A DNA stretch of 64,000 bases from Ravibacter sp964559125. Its GTDB lineage: Bacteria; Bacteroidota; Bacteroidia; Cytophagales; Spirosomataceae. The notes below the pieces were generated by a model. The model ran no database searches, was not told the origin of the DNA, and saw nothing but the letters and a program-made list of their open reading frames with translations. Positions within the stretch are counted from its first letter, which is position 1; each line of letters opens with the position of its first letter. The stretch covers positions 33,385-97,384 of the forward strand of contig CAZLGW010000022.1 in NCBI GenBank assembly GCA_964559125.1. The letters run 5' to 3'. A program made the translations under genes and the position numbers. Positions 45,424-54,022 of the stretch are shown one piece after another.

Positions 45424-47037
45424 CTAATAACCGGGGTTCTGTCCCAGATTAGGGTTGATATCCAGCTCACGCTGCGGGATCGGCCACAGATAGTCTATGT
45501 CTTGCCGGAATTTCTTTTCTCTGTAGCGAAAATAACCGTTTTCATTGACGGGTATTGAATTATAAGAGGCCGGGTCGTTTGTTAGCTTCATGCCATGAAA
45601 TCTTTTGTTGAACACGATATGGGAGATTCCCCAGCGGTGAACATCATATAACCTGAGCCCTTCAAAAGCCATTTCGATCCGGCGCTCCCTGCGGACGATC
45701 TCCCGGAGGGCAGCCGGATCGGTTTGGGTTACATCGGGCAGGTTGACCGAAAGCCGGCGCCGGAGCTGGTTAATGGTCTGATCAAGGAGCGACTGGGTAA
45801 TTGCCTCTCCTGCTTCGAGCTTCGATTCCAGGTAGCTCAACAATACTTCTGCATACCGGATCATCGGGTAATCTCCGCCATAGTTATTGATCGCGGCAGT
45901 ATGGCTCTCATCCGCAAACTTTTTGAGCCCGTATCCGCTCCAGTCCCGGTCGGTCAGCCGCCATGCCGCACCTTTGTCGGGATGAAGCTCGAATACCTGT
46001 CCTTTCCATAGTGTGCGTCCCGGGATAAAGATAGACATTTCCAATCTCGGATCGCGGTTCTCATAGGGATTGTTTGGGTCAAACAGCGGGGATTCATGAA
46101 TGGTCATCCCGTCGGTCATGAGGTAATCCTCTACCAACTCGTTATATGGGTTATACTGATGCCATCCTCCGAACTGAAAGGGGACTACGCTTCTCTGGAT
46201 CTCCGTCCTGTAATTGTCAAGCCTGTATTTGATCGGCATTATAATTTCACCCGACGCCTCATTTCCCAGTAAAAAGAGCCTTGCATAGTCATTATCAATC
46301 TCGTAGAGCCCCATATTGATAATTTCCTGGTAAGCTGCCGCCGCTTCCTGCCAACGTTTTTCCGCCATCAGCAACCGGCCTTTTATGGCCAGCGCGGCTG
46401 CTTTGTTTGCTCTCCCGTATTCTGCATCGGGCCTGTTGACAGGCAGGGATTGCGCCGATTCGCTCAGCTCCTTCAAAAGAAATTCGGATACCTCCTGTCT
46501 CGAAGCCCGGCTTACGGTATTAGCTTCCTCTATGGAAATGACTTCTGTAACCAGCGGGACTTCTCCCCAGTAAGTGTACAGATTGAAATAATGATACGCC
46601 CGGAGAAACCTTGCCTCGGCCTTCATCTGATCGATTTTCTCACTGGCCATCGGAACGCGGTCTACATTACCGATGAAATTATTGGCTCTTCCTATCACTG
46701 TGTAGGAAGCCCTCCACAGGTTTAGAACGACTGTATTGGAGGAATTGAGCTCGCCGTTATTGAAATGTGTCAGGATATCATCTTTCTCATTACCATTATC
46801 GGTCATGGCGTCAAGACTCAGGTAGGTATCAAAAACCCTGAAGCCGATACTGCCCCGGGTACCTACTGATCCATTGGCATACACGCCCATTAAGGCGAGG
46901 TTTGCATCTTTTTCATTGTTCCAGAATGTATCGGTCGACAATTGGTCGAGCGGAACGGTGTTCAGCATATCGTTACAGCCGCAAACCAGCACAAACGACA
47001 GGAACACAGGGAGTTTTATAATAGTTTGGAATTTCAT
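45424..47037 (-). CDS. SusD/RagB nutrient-binding lipoprotein (locus 2)
   Basis: 537 residues from the ATG at 47037; the frame extends to 47172 but only the internal start gives a lipoprotein signal (MKFQTIIKLPVFLSFVLVCG then Cys). The SusD N-terminal domain (DMLNTVPLDQLSTDTFWNNE), TPR-like helices and the C-terminal RagB region (REIVRRERRIEMAFEGLRLY then DVHRWG; ending DIDYLWPIPQRELDINPNLG) are all present. It is the SusD_RagB type, unlike the SusD-like_2 protein in locus 1. It binds substrate on the outer surface for the SusC encoded 26 bp upstream. Confidence 0.93.
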   Translation of the reverse strand: MKFQTIIKLPVFLSFVLVCGCNDMLNTVPLDQLSTDTFWNNEKDANLALMGVYANGSVGTRGSIGFRVFDTYLSLDAMTDNGNEKDDILTHFNNGELNSSNTVVLNLWRASYTVIGRANNFIGNVDRVPMASEKIDQMKAEARFLRAYHYFNLYTYWGEVPLVTEVISIEEANTVSRASRQEVSEFLLKELSESAQSLPVNRPDAEYGRANKAAALAIKGRLLMAEKRWQEAAAAYQEIINMGLYEIDNDYARLFLLGNEASGEIIMPIKYRLDNYRTEIQRSVVPFQFGGWHQYNPYNELVEDYLMTDGMTIHESPLFDPNNPYENRDPRLEMSIFIPGRTLWKGQVFELHPDKGAAWRLTDRDWSGYGLKKFADESHTAAINNYGGDYPMIRYAEVLLSYLESKLEAGEAITQSLLDQTINQLRRRLSVNLPDVTQTDPAALREIVRRERRIEMAFEGLRLYDVHRWGISHIVFNKRFHGMKLTNDPASYNSIPVNENGYFRYREKKFRQDIDYLWPIPQRELDINPNLGQNPGY

Positions 47038-47063
47038 ATTTATGGGAATTGTTGAAATAATGA

Positions 47064-50000
47064 TCAGAGCTTGATATTCAGCCCTAAAAGTAATACCCTG
47101 GTGGGGGGATAAACCCCGGCTTCCGGATCCCACCCCGTGTAGTAATCGCTTATTGTCAGCAGGTTGCGGCACGTTGTGTAGATGTAGAGGTTTTTCATCC
47201 CGATTTTCCCGGTGAGCGCCTGCGGAACGGTATACCCGACCTGGAGATTATCTATTCGCAGAAACGCCGCGCTTCGCATCCAATAAGTGGAGGCCCAGGT
47301 GTGTACGCCGTCTGAATGAGTGTTCATTCGTGGATATTTCGCATTGGGATCAGGGTTATCGGCCGTCCAGCGATTCTGGTACATCCATTCCTGGACGTTG
47401 CTGCCCAGGTAAAGGGCCCTTCCCTGGTGACTTGAAATAATCATGCGGTCGGCGCCGCCCACACCCCTGAGCAGGACCGACAGGTCGAAACCTTTATACC
47501 TGGCCGATAAATTGGCTCCGTATGTATATTTCGGGAACCGGTTCCCGATAATTTTCCGATCGTGCTCCGGGGTAACCCGGTTATCTCCGTTCAGATCCCT
47601 GAACCTGTACTCGCCCGGTGAAGCAGTGTAGGGCTGCGCCGGGTAGCTGGCAATGTCGTCCTGATCTCTAAACAACCCGTCAACCTCGTACCCGAATATT
47701 GATTGCAGCGGATATCCCACAAACAGCCCCCTCTCGATATCCCGTTCGAGTCCGGCCAGTTTAGTAACACGGTTATTGACAATCGACATATTACCTGATA
47801 CGCTGTAGGAAAAGTCCCCGATATGATGCCTGTGCTGGAGCTTGAAATCCCAGCCTTTGTTCTGGACAGCCCCTGCGTTAATCTCCGACGACGTAAGACC
47901 GAGGACATAGGAAGTAGAGACATTATAGAGGATATCGCGTGTGTTTTTTATAAAGTAATCGGCTTCAAAATCAAGCCTTCCGTCGAACATGCTGAGCTCC
48001 AGTCCCAGGTCGGTCGTAGCGGTGGTTTCCCAGGTGATATTGGTATTCGGAGCAACGGTAACGGCGGCGGCGGGATGCAGGCTTTCCGCAGATCTTCCCA
48101 GCGGGTAGGCCGAAACAGAGAGGTTGAACATCTGGTGATAAGGATAATTGCCGATATTCTGGTTCCCAAGCGTGCCCCATGAGCCCCGTAATTTCAGGAA
48201 GTTGATCCAGTTGGAGGTAAAAAAGCTCTCTTCCGAAACAATCCAACCGGCAGAAGCAGAAGGAAAGAAGCCATACCGGTTCCTGGTGGGAAACCGGGAA
48301 GAACCATCGTAGCGGGCATTGACTTCGAAAAGGTACCTGTCTTTCAGGCTATAGTTCATCCTGCCGAAAAGGGATTGGATAGCCCATTCATAGCCGGATC
48401 CCGCGTTTTGCATATTGGCGGCAGACCCTGCGTTGAGCTTGTACAATCCGTCGCTCGGGAAGTTGTCCCTGAATGCTTCAACATAGCCGTATTGTTCGTG
48501 TTCGAAAGAATATCCGCCCAGGAAATTGAACTTATGATTGTCGAAAGCGAATTTATAATTCGTGAACATCTGGAGCGTGAGCAGGCTGGTCTCGTTGAGG
48601 TTGTTCCGAAGCTGGGCAGGTCCCTGAAAGATCGTTTCGTCGACCTGCAGCGTCCCTTTATAGGTGAGATTGTCGCGGGTGTTATAAGTATACCCGGCCA
48701 GCCCCTGGATAGACAACGACTCGCTGATGTTGTATTTGAGATCGATGCTGCCCCTCAGGCGGGTATCCTTTATTTTTCGGAAAGAGTTGCTGTTAAGCCA
48801 TCCTTCAATAGTGAAGCCGGTCAGGCTTCCATAGGTGCCATCCGATCTTTTACCTGCAATGGTAGTAGGTATTTTCAGGGCGTATTCGATGAAATTGGTC
48901 GCAGCATCCTGGCCCTGGCTTCCCGGCGAGACCGGCTCTCCTTCGTTCGACCGGTTTGCTGAAATAACCAGGCCGAGATTGAGCTTTTTGTTGAGCTGAC
49001 TGTTGAAATTCAGCCGCATATTATACCGCTCGTAGAAGGTTTTGGCGATAAGGCCGTCCTGGTCGAGGTAGCCGAACGACAGGTTATAGTTGTTTTGGGC
49101 TGTTCCACCGCTGAACCGTAGGTTGTGGTTTGTCTGGAAACCGCTGCCTGAATTCATCAGGTAGTCGTAATGGTTGGCGTTAGGGTAGTTGTCCGGGTCG
49201 CTGCCGGATCTGAACTTTTCGATTTCTTCTGCTGTCCATACCGGTGATCTTCCCTGGTTGAATGCCGCTTCGTTTTCCATTTGTGCATAAATCCACGAAT
49301 CCATAATCTTGGGTATGGCGACGAGCCTCTGAGCGCCTACATAGCCATTGTAGTCGATGTCGAAACCGCCGGATCGCCCGCGTTTTGTTTCTATCAGAAT
49401 GACGCCGTTGGCAGCCCGGGAGCCGTAGATGGCTGCTGAACTCGCGTCTTTTAATACGGAGATATTGGCGATATCATCCGGGTTTACATCATTAATAGAC
49501 GAGGCGATCCCGTCGACAAGCACAAGGGGGGCATTCCCAGCTCCGCTAAATGTCCCTTGTCCCCTGACGCGGATAGTTCCCTGGTCCCTGCCCGGCTGTC
49601 CCGAAGTTTGCTGGATCGTGACCCCGGAGACACGACCGGCCAACGCCTGTGATGCCTGTGTAAACGGAACATTGGCAATCTCATCGCTTTTGATAGTGGA
49701 AACCGCTCCGGTGAGGTTTACTTTCTTTTGGGTACCAAAGCCCACCACGACTACTTCTTCCAGCGCTTTTTCATCTACCTCGAGCGTTACGTCGATACGG
49801 GTCTGGTTTTGTACATTTATTTCCTGGCTTACATACCCTACAAAGGAAAAAACCAGGATAGCTCCGTTGTTGGGGATATTCAGGGTAAACGCTCCTTCAG
49901 CTCCGGTAACTGTACCCGATTGGGTGCCTTTGACAAGGACGTTTACGCCCGGCAGCGGCTCGCCCGAACTTTCCGTTACTTTGCCGGTAATAGTCCTTTC

Positions 50001-50462
50001 AATAATCATCCGCAAAAGAGGTGGCATTTCGGAGTCATATATTTCTATCTTGTTGGGTTCGTTGTAAGTAGGTACCGTTTCCGTTTTTTGCTCTGATCTT
50101 GCCGGATTTCGCTGTGTGGAAATGATGTACGTGTTTTTGCGTATCTTTTTATAGGTCAGTCCCGTCGCATTGAGCACCTTTTCGAGGTTTCTCTCCAGTG
50201 TTTTTTTGAAGTCAATCTCTTCTATAAAAATAGGAACCTGTTCTACTATACGATCTTCGAATAGTATCTCCGCTTTGTAGTGCTGCTGAAGGCTTAGCAG
50301 CGCACTTTTGAGCTTCGTTTCTTTCAGCACCGGCACCTGCCTGTGCGTCTGGGGAGCGTAGGCCAGTTGCTGTGCTTCAGCTGTACGGTGAGGAAGCAGG
50401 GCCAACGAAATCAGTGCGATTACGTTAAGCAGCCATGAGCATAAATGTTTTGTCATTGTCAT
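47064..50462 (-). CDS. SusC/RagA TonB-linked outer-membrane transporter with STN domain (locus 2)
   Basis: 1132 residues; another ATG lies at 50456. Signal peptide to about 30, STN domain (LKETKLKSALLSLQQHYKAE), carboxypeptidase-regulatory domain (ITGKVTESSGEPLPGVNVLV), TonB box region (VVVVGFGTQKKVNLTGAVST), plug (RVRGQGTFSGAGNAPLVLVD) and a barrel ending LGLNIKL. It carries substrate recognised by the SusD partner. The gap to fecR is only 27 bp and has no leader hairpin, unlike loci 1 and 3. Confidence 0.95.
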   Translation of the reverse strand: MTMTKHLCSWLLNVIALISLALLPHRTAEAQQLAYAPQTHRQVPVLKETKLKSALLSLQQHYKAEILFEDRIVEQVPIFIEEIDFKKTLERNLEKVLNATGLTYKKIRKNTYIISTQRNPARSEQKTETVPTYNEPNKIEIYDSEMPPLLRMIIERTITGKVTESSGEPLPGVNVLVKGTQSGTVTGAEGAFTLNIPNNGAILVFSFVGYVSQEINVQNQTRIDVTLEVDEKALEEVVVVGFGTQKKVNLTGAVSTIKSDEIANVPFTQASQALAGRVSGVTIQQTSGQPGRDQGTIRVRGQGTFSGAGNAPLVLVDGIASSINDVNPDDIANISVLKDASSAAIYGSRAANGVILIETKRGRSGGFDIDYNGYVGAQRLVAIPKIMDSWIYAQMENEAAFNQGRSPVWTAEEIEKFRSGSDPDNYPNANHYDYLMNSGSGFQTNHNLRFSGGTAQNNYNLSFGYLDQDGLIAKTFYERYNMRLNFNSQLNKKLNLGLVISANRSNEGEPVSPGSQGQDAATNFIEYALKIPTTIAGKRSDGTYGSLTGFTIEGWLNSNSFRKIKDTRLRGSIDLKYNISESLSIQGLAGYTYNTRDNLTYKGTLQVDETIFQGPAQLRNNLNETSLLTLQMFTNYKFAFDNHKFNFLGGYSFEHEQYGYVEAFRDNFPSDGLYKLNAGSAANMQNAGSGYEWAIQSLFGRMNYSLKDRYLFEVNARYDGSSRFPTRNRYGFFPSASAGWIVSEESFFTSNWINFLKLRGSWGTLGNQNIGNYPYHQMFNLSVSAYPLGRSAESLHPAAAVTVAPNTNITWETTATTDLGLELSMFDGRLDFEADYFIKNTRDILYNVSTSYVLGLTSSEINAGAVQNKGWDFKLQHRHHIGDFSYSVSGNMSIVNNRVTKLAGLERDIERGLFVGYPLQSIFGYEVDGLFRDQDDIASYPAQPYTASPGEYRFRDLNGDNRVTPEHDRKIIGNRFPKYTYGANLSARYKGFDLSVLLRGVGGADRMIISSHQGRALYLGSNVQEWMYQNRWTADNPDPNAKYPRMNTHSDGVHTWASTYWMRSAAFLRIDNLQVGYTVPQALTGKIGMKNLYIYTTCRNLLTISDYYTGWDPEAGVYPPTRVLLLGLNIKL

Positions 50463-50489
50463 AAATAAAAATCATTAAAGGTGATCGTT

Positions 50490-51494
50490 TTAATACAGGA
50501 TCAGCATATTCTGTTGTTTCCTCGTTTGAAGCCCGAGGACTTCACGGAGGATCTCCAGAAGATCTTCGCTGGTATGAGTTTCAAAATTTCCGCTGATGGT
50601 TTTACGTGCTATTTCTTCGGTAGAAGGGCGTACCCTAACCCCAAAGTTTTCTTCAAGCAGCAGGCAGATCTCGCCTACGGGCGTAGCATTAAATATGAAA
50701 AGCCGCTCTTTCCAGGCGCTGTGCTCTTCCGGGTTTTCGGTTGTCTTCAGTTGCATTTGGCCGGCCTGGTCGACGGTGAGCAAATCGCCCGGCTTCATGG
50801 TGAGGCGGGCGGGTTGTCCTTCTTTTTTATAGTCGATCCGTATTTTACCCCTGTTCAGCACGACCTTCGCGCCCCTGGCCCGGGTAAAGACACTGAACTC
50901 AGTTCCCAGTACTTCTACCTGGAAATCTCTCGATGTTTTCACCAGGAAACGCTGGTCGTTCCGGGTATGTGTTACCGAGAATTCAGCCTCCCCGTCCAGC
51001 CATACTTCGCGGGTGTTCCGGGCAAAGCCGAAACGCGCCAGCCGCAGGGAGGAATTGGCGTTGAGAGAAACATGGCTGCCATCGGGCAGTAGGTGCCGGC
51101 TCACTTCGCCATAGGGCGTCTTCAGTGTCTTGTAAATGATGTCTTCTCTCAGAAACCAGCCGGCGGCGGCGATAAGCAGCAGGCAGGCGGCTACAGATAG
51201 CATGTTTCGAATAGAACGGGAAGTACGGACCGCCGTTTGCCTGGTCCCGAAACCACCCGCACCATCGCCGGATTCCGTTTCGGGGTGTTCCAGCCTGAGC
51301 CGGAACTTTTCGATTGCTTTTTCGTAATCGGGCGTAAACTGGGCGTAGCTTCTCTCCCAATCCAGCAGGTAGGTACAGAACAATTCGAAGTTGTCCGGAT
51401 TTTTAAGCCACTCGTCTACCTGCCGGATTTCAATGGGTGTGGCGCTGCCCGATAAGTAGGAGAACACGATGGATTTTGATATTGACGATTCCAT
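50490..51494 (-). CDS. FecR-family anti-sigma factor (locus 2)
   Basis: 334 residues. N-terminal cytosolic part (1-90), membrane span at about 95-113 (MLSVAACLLLIAAAGWF), FecR domain (LLPDGSHVSLNANSSLRLAR, EVWLDGEAEFSVTHTRNDQR, VEVLGTEFSVF) and C-terminal DUF4974 domain (NATPVGEICLLLEENFGVRV). It represses the sigma factor encoded 54 bp upstream and receives the signal from the STN domain of the following SusC. Confidence 0.93.
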   Translation of the reverse strand: MESSISKSIVFSYLSGSATPIEIRQVDEWLKNPDNFELFCTYLLDWERSYAQFTPDYEKAIEKFRLRLEHPETESGDGAGGFGTRQTAVRTSRSIRNMLSVAACLLLIAAAGWFLREDIIYKTLKTPYGEVSRHLLPDGSHVSLNANSSLRLARFGFARNTREVWLDGEAEFSVTHTRNDQRFLVKTSRDFQVEVLGTEFSVFTRARGAKVVLNRGKIRIDYKKEGQPARLTMKPGDLLTVDQAGQMQLKTTENPEEHSAWKERLFIFNATPVGEICLLLEENFGVRVRPSTEEIARKTISGNFETHTSEDLLEILREVLGLQTRKQQNMLILY

Positions 51495-51548
51495 AAGAAC
51501 GGAAAAAGCTCGGATTTTACATGATGACTCAAACCTGGAAAAACTCCC

Positions 51549-52220
51549 TTAGCCGGGATTGAAAAAAAGAAGCAGGAGAATACTCAGCCATTCATTCCTC
51601 AGGTTTTGTCGCAGGTATTTCAGCGCTTTTGACATGTGCGCTTCAACCGTCTTGGGAGATATCTGGAGCTCTTCGGCTATCTCATGATATTTTTTATTTT
51701 CGAAACGGCTCAGCATAAAGACTTTCTGGCATTGCACCGGTAGTTCAGCCACGGTTTCGCTGATCTTCCGGAAGAGGTGGTTGAAATGCACTTCCATGTC
51801 GGGCTGAGGCCGGTTTTCGCCCGGTGTGTTTTCCCAACCGGTCTCCAACAGGGTGGTTTTGCCGAATTCTCTTTTCAGGTAAGAGAAGGCTTCGTTCCGT
51901 ACCGACCGGAACAGGTAGCTTGCATACGACGAACTGATACTGAGATAGGCTTCACACCGGAAAAACTGGAAGAACACTTCGCTCACCAGGTCTTCGGCTA
52001 CCTGCTTGGAGTATACAAAACGCACGGCATGGCTGCAAAGCGGCGTATAGTAGGTACGGAAGAGGATGTCCATTCCCTGTTTGGGGTCGCGGGAAAAGAC
52101 ACTGCGAAGAAACAGTTCCTCGTCATCCTTTCGCGGGGACGAGTCAGCCTGGGTTTTCGGCGCCGGGTTTTCCGGGTTTTCCCGGTTTGGAAACGATTCG
52201 GACATAAGGCTTGCGGTCAT
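51549..52220 (-). CDS. ECF RNA polymerase sigma factor, FecI-like (locus 2)
   Basis: 223 residues with an unusually long N-terminal leader of about 40 mostly polar residues (RENPENPAPKTQADSSPRKD), region 2 (MDILFRTYYTPLCSHAVRFV, AEDLVSEVFFQFFR) and region 4 (LPVQCQKVFMLSRFENKKYH, EIAEELQISPKTVEAHMSKA). It should direct RNA polymerase to the locus 2 promoters when released by FecR. An internal ATG at 52205 could be the true start. The leader may be translated or not. Confidence 0.93.
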   Translation of the reverse strand: MTASLMSESFPNRENPENPAPKTQADSSPRKDDEELFLRSVFSRDPKQGMDILFRTYYTPLCSHAVRFVYSKQVAEDLVSEVFFQFFRCEAYLSISSSYASYLFRSVRNEAFSYLKREFGKTTLLETGWENTPGENRPQPDMEVHFNHLFRKISETVAELPVQCQKVFMLSRFENKKYHEIAEELQISPKTVEAHMSKALKYLRQNLRNEWLSILLLLFFNPG

Positions 52221-52370
52221 TTAAATACCAAGACTCGCAAGCTCGATTTTTCCCTTAGTGGTTTTGAAATAAATTGAGATTTTTTTGACCCGGAACCATG
52301 TTCATCGTGTTATATCTCTCACTTGTTCTTCGTCTGATCGTATGCTTCGGTTTGTCCCCGGTGATCTTTA

Positions 52371-52856
52371 TTAAGGATTCGATTTCCAGATTTTGTCGGA
52401 GAATGGCAAATATTCGGGAAGTGCGGCCGAACCGTACCAGGTAAAAATTTCGTAATCCAGCAATCCATTTTTTATAGCAGGGTCAGTCTGCAATAATTCT
52501 TTGGTTTCTTCTATTGATTTAATATTGTCCAGGATAAAAATTCCTCTGTAATTGTTTTCATTCTTGCCAAGGGGGCCGGCTACAATGAGTTTCTTTTCCT
52601 CTACCAACCGGTTAATGTTATCCATATGTCCCCTGAAACTTTCGCTGATCAGCGCCTTGTCCGACGTCTTATTCGCCCCTGTTTTCAGTATTACCAAAAA
52701 GTAGCTTTTCATTCCGTAGTCGTCTCCGCCCAATTTGTCGGCCAGGGATTTGTCGTAATCAGGATTTGATATCGAAATGTCTTTCTCCGGCCTGTTTGAT
52801 TGTCCAAAAGCCCGGTTCGCTATTAATATCGCTAAGACTAAAAAAATACATTTCAT
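52371..52856 (-). CDS. Exported YCII-related domain protein
   Basis: 161 residues from the ATG at 52856. Signal peptide (MKCIFLVLAILIANRAFG). The mature domain has the ferredoxin-like YCII pattern: MKSYFLVILKTGANKT, FRGHMDNINRLVEEKKLIVA with the conserved His, GPLGKNENNYRGIFIL, and DYEIFTWYGSAALPEY at the end. YCII proteins are a poorly understood dimeric fold, and some sit next to ECF sigma genes. It stands 150 bp from the locus 2 sigma gene and may not belong to that operon. Confidence 0.75.
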   Translation of the reverse strand: MKCIFLVLAILIANRAFGQSNRPEKDISISNPDYDKSLADKLGGDDYGMKSYFLVILKTGANKTSDKALISESFRGHMDNINRLVEEKKLIVAGPLGKNENNYRGIFILDNIKSIEETKELLQTDPAIKNGLLDYEIFTWYGSAALPEYLPFSDKIWKSNP

Positions 52857-52952
52857 GATTGCCGGGGTTTCGGGAGCGTGTTGGGTTGTCACTACACTTA
52901 GCTCATCTATGTATATAACAAACTTACGCAAAAAAGGATATCTGACCGGTTT

Positions 52953-53105
52953 ATTTGATTATTCCATATATACCGAGCCGGGAGGGATAGCACCGGCGTT
53001 GGAAAATGCTGTTTGGATGCGGGGCGCAAGTTCAGCGGCCTCACTACGCCGGTTGGCAGCTTCAAGGCTCTGCCGAAGACCTGTCAGCGACCGGCCGTTG
53101 CCGGG
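52953..53105. repeat. Direct repeat copy 1: duplicated 3' end of a TPR gene
   Basis: 153 bp matching 56571-56723 with about 7 differences (offset 3618 bp). It contains the last roughly 49 codons and stop codon of the minus-strand TPR gene at 56577, but lacks the rest of that gene, so it is a fragment. Both copies begin at the same base (ATTTGATTATTCC) with unrelated flanks to the left. Between the copies lie an SDR, a TPR-like and a sterol-desaturase gene. Confidence 0.88.
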
Positions 53106-53179
53106 TTTTCAGGAAATATTCATGGTTTTTATACCACTATAAAATCTATAGACTTAATAGGATACTAATTAACCATTTT

Positions 53180-53187
53180 TATCTTTG
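53180..53187 (+). promoter_or_regulatory. -7 promoter element (TATCTTTG) for the SDR operon
   Basis: TATCTTTG matches TAnnTTTG. It lies 33 bp upstream of the ATG at 53221 and rules out the longer TTG start at 53185, since the transcript begins after it. It is located inside the repeat-bracketed segment, so the cassette carries its own promoter. Confidence 0.55.
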
Positions 53188-53220
53188 CCCCATGGTATCG
53201 GTAAAAATCAGTTAACTATT

Positions 53221-54021
53221 ATGTCTGGGAAAAATTTACATAAATATGCTTTTGTAACCGGGGCTGCCAGGGGTATTGGCAGGAGTATAGCAGGGGAGCT
53301 GGCCGCCAGGGGCTATAGCCTGCTGCTGGTAGATTCTGACGGGACGGAGCTCGAAAAGACGGTTTCCGGCTTTCAAAGGAAATTTAAAAGATTGGATGTA
53401 AAAGGGCTGAACTTTGATTTGAGCCGTCTTGATGATTACCCCGATATACTGGACTGGACCAAGACATATCATGGCAGCCTGGAAGTGGTGGTAAACAATG
53501 CCGGTTTTGGCCTGAACGGTTATTTCCAGACCCTGGATTTAAGCGAGCAGCTTCAGATCATAGATGTCAACCTGAAGGCCCTTATAAAGCTCACTTATCT
53601 TTATCTACCCGTACTCAGAGGCAATGCAAAGCGGTATATCCTGAACGTAGCCAGTACGGCAGCTTACCAGGCGGTGCCTTATTTCGCGGTATACGCCGCA
53701 TCCAAAGCGGCTGTTTTATCTTTTAACAGGGCTTTAAGGTATGAGCTCCGTAAATCCAACATATCGCTCACCACCCTCTCTCCCGGAAGCACCGATACCC
53801 ATTTTGTACATCGGGCCGGCATGGGGCCTTCCCTTAAAAAGCTGGCCAAAAAGCTCAATATGTCGCCCGATGAGGTAGCGAAAATAGGGATAGAGGGACT
53901 CTTTGCCGGAAGGTCAGAGGTGATCCCCGGGTTTACCAATGTTCTGAACGCTTACCTTCCCCGGTTTGCGCCCAAGGCCTTGACCGAAGCCGTAGGTGCA
54001 AAAATTTACAAACCGGAATAA
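53221..54021 (+). CDS. Short-chain dehydrogenase/reductase (SDR), classical type
   Basis: 266 residues. NAD(P)-binding motif TGAARGIG at 13-20, NNAG at 92-95, catalytic Ser145 (NVAST), Tyr158 and Lys162 in YAASK. The acidic residue ending strand 2 (LLLVDSDGTE) favours NAD(H). It resembles the DltE/YqjQ-like SDR subgroup with a C-terminal helical extension (LKKLAKKLNMSPDEVAKIGI). It ends 1 bp before the TPR-like gene and is probably co-translated. Substrate unknown; a lipid or sterol-like alcohol is suggested by the desaturase in the same cassette. Confidence 0.88.
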   Translation: MSGKNLHKYAFVTGAARGIGRSIAGELAARGYSLLLVDSDGTELEKTVSGFQRKFKRLDVKGLNFDLSRLDDYPDILDWTKTYHGSLEVVVNNAGFGLNGYFQTLDLSEQLQIIDVNLKALIKLTYLYLPVLRGNAKRYILNVASTAAYQAVPYFAVYAASKAAVLSFNRALRYELRKSNISLTTLSPGSTDTHFVHRAGMGPSLKKLAKKLNMSPDEVAKIGIEGLFAGRSEVIPGFTNVLNAYLPRFAPKALTEAVGAKIYKPE

Positions 54022-54022
54022 G

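Noticed and set aside
53185..53220. Extended TTG start for the SDR gene
   Set aside because: The -7 promoter element at 53180-53187 overlaps it, and the extra residues are not SDR-like; ATG 53221 is used instead.
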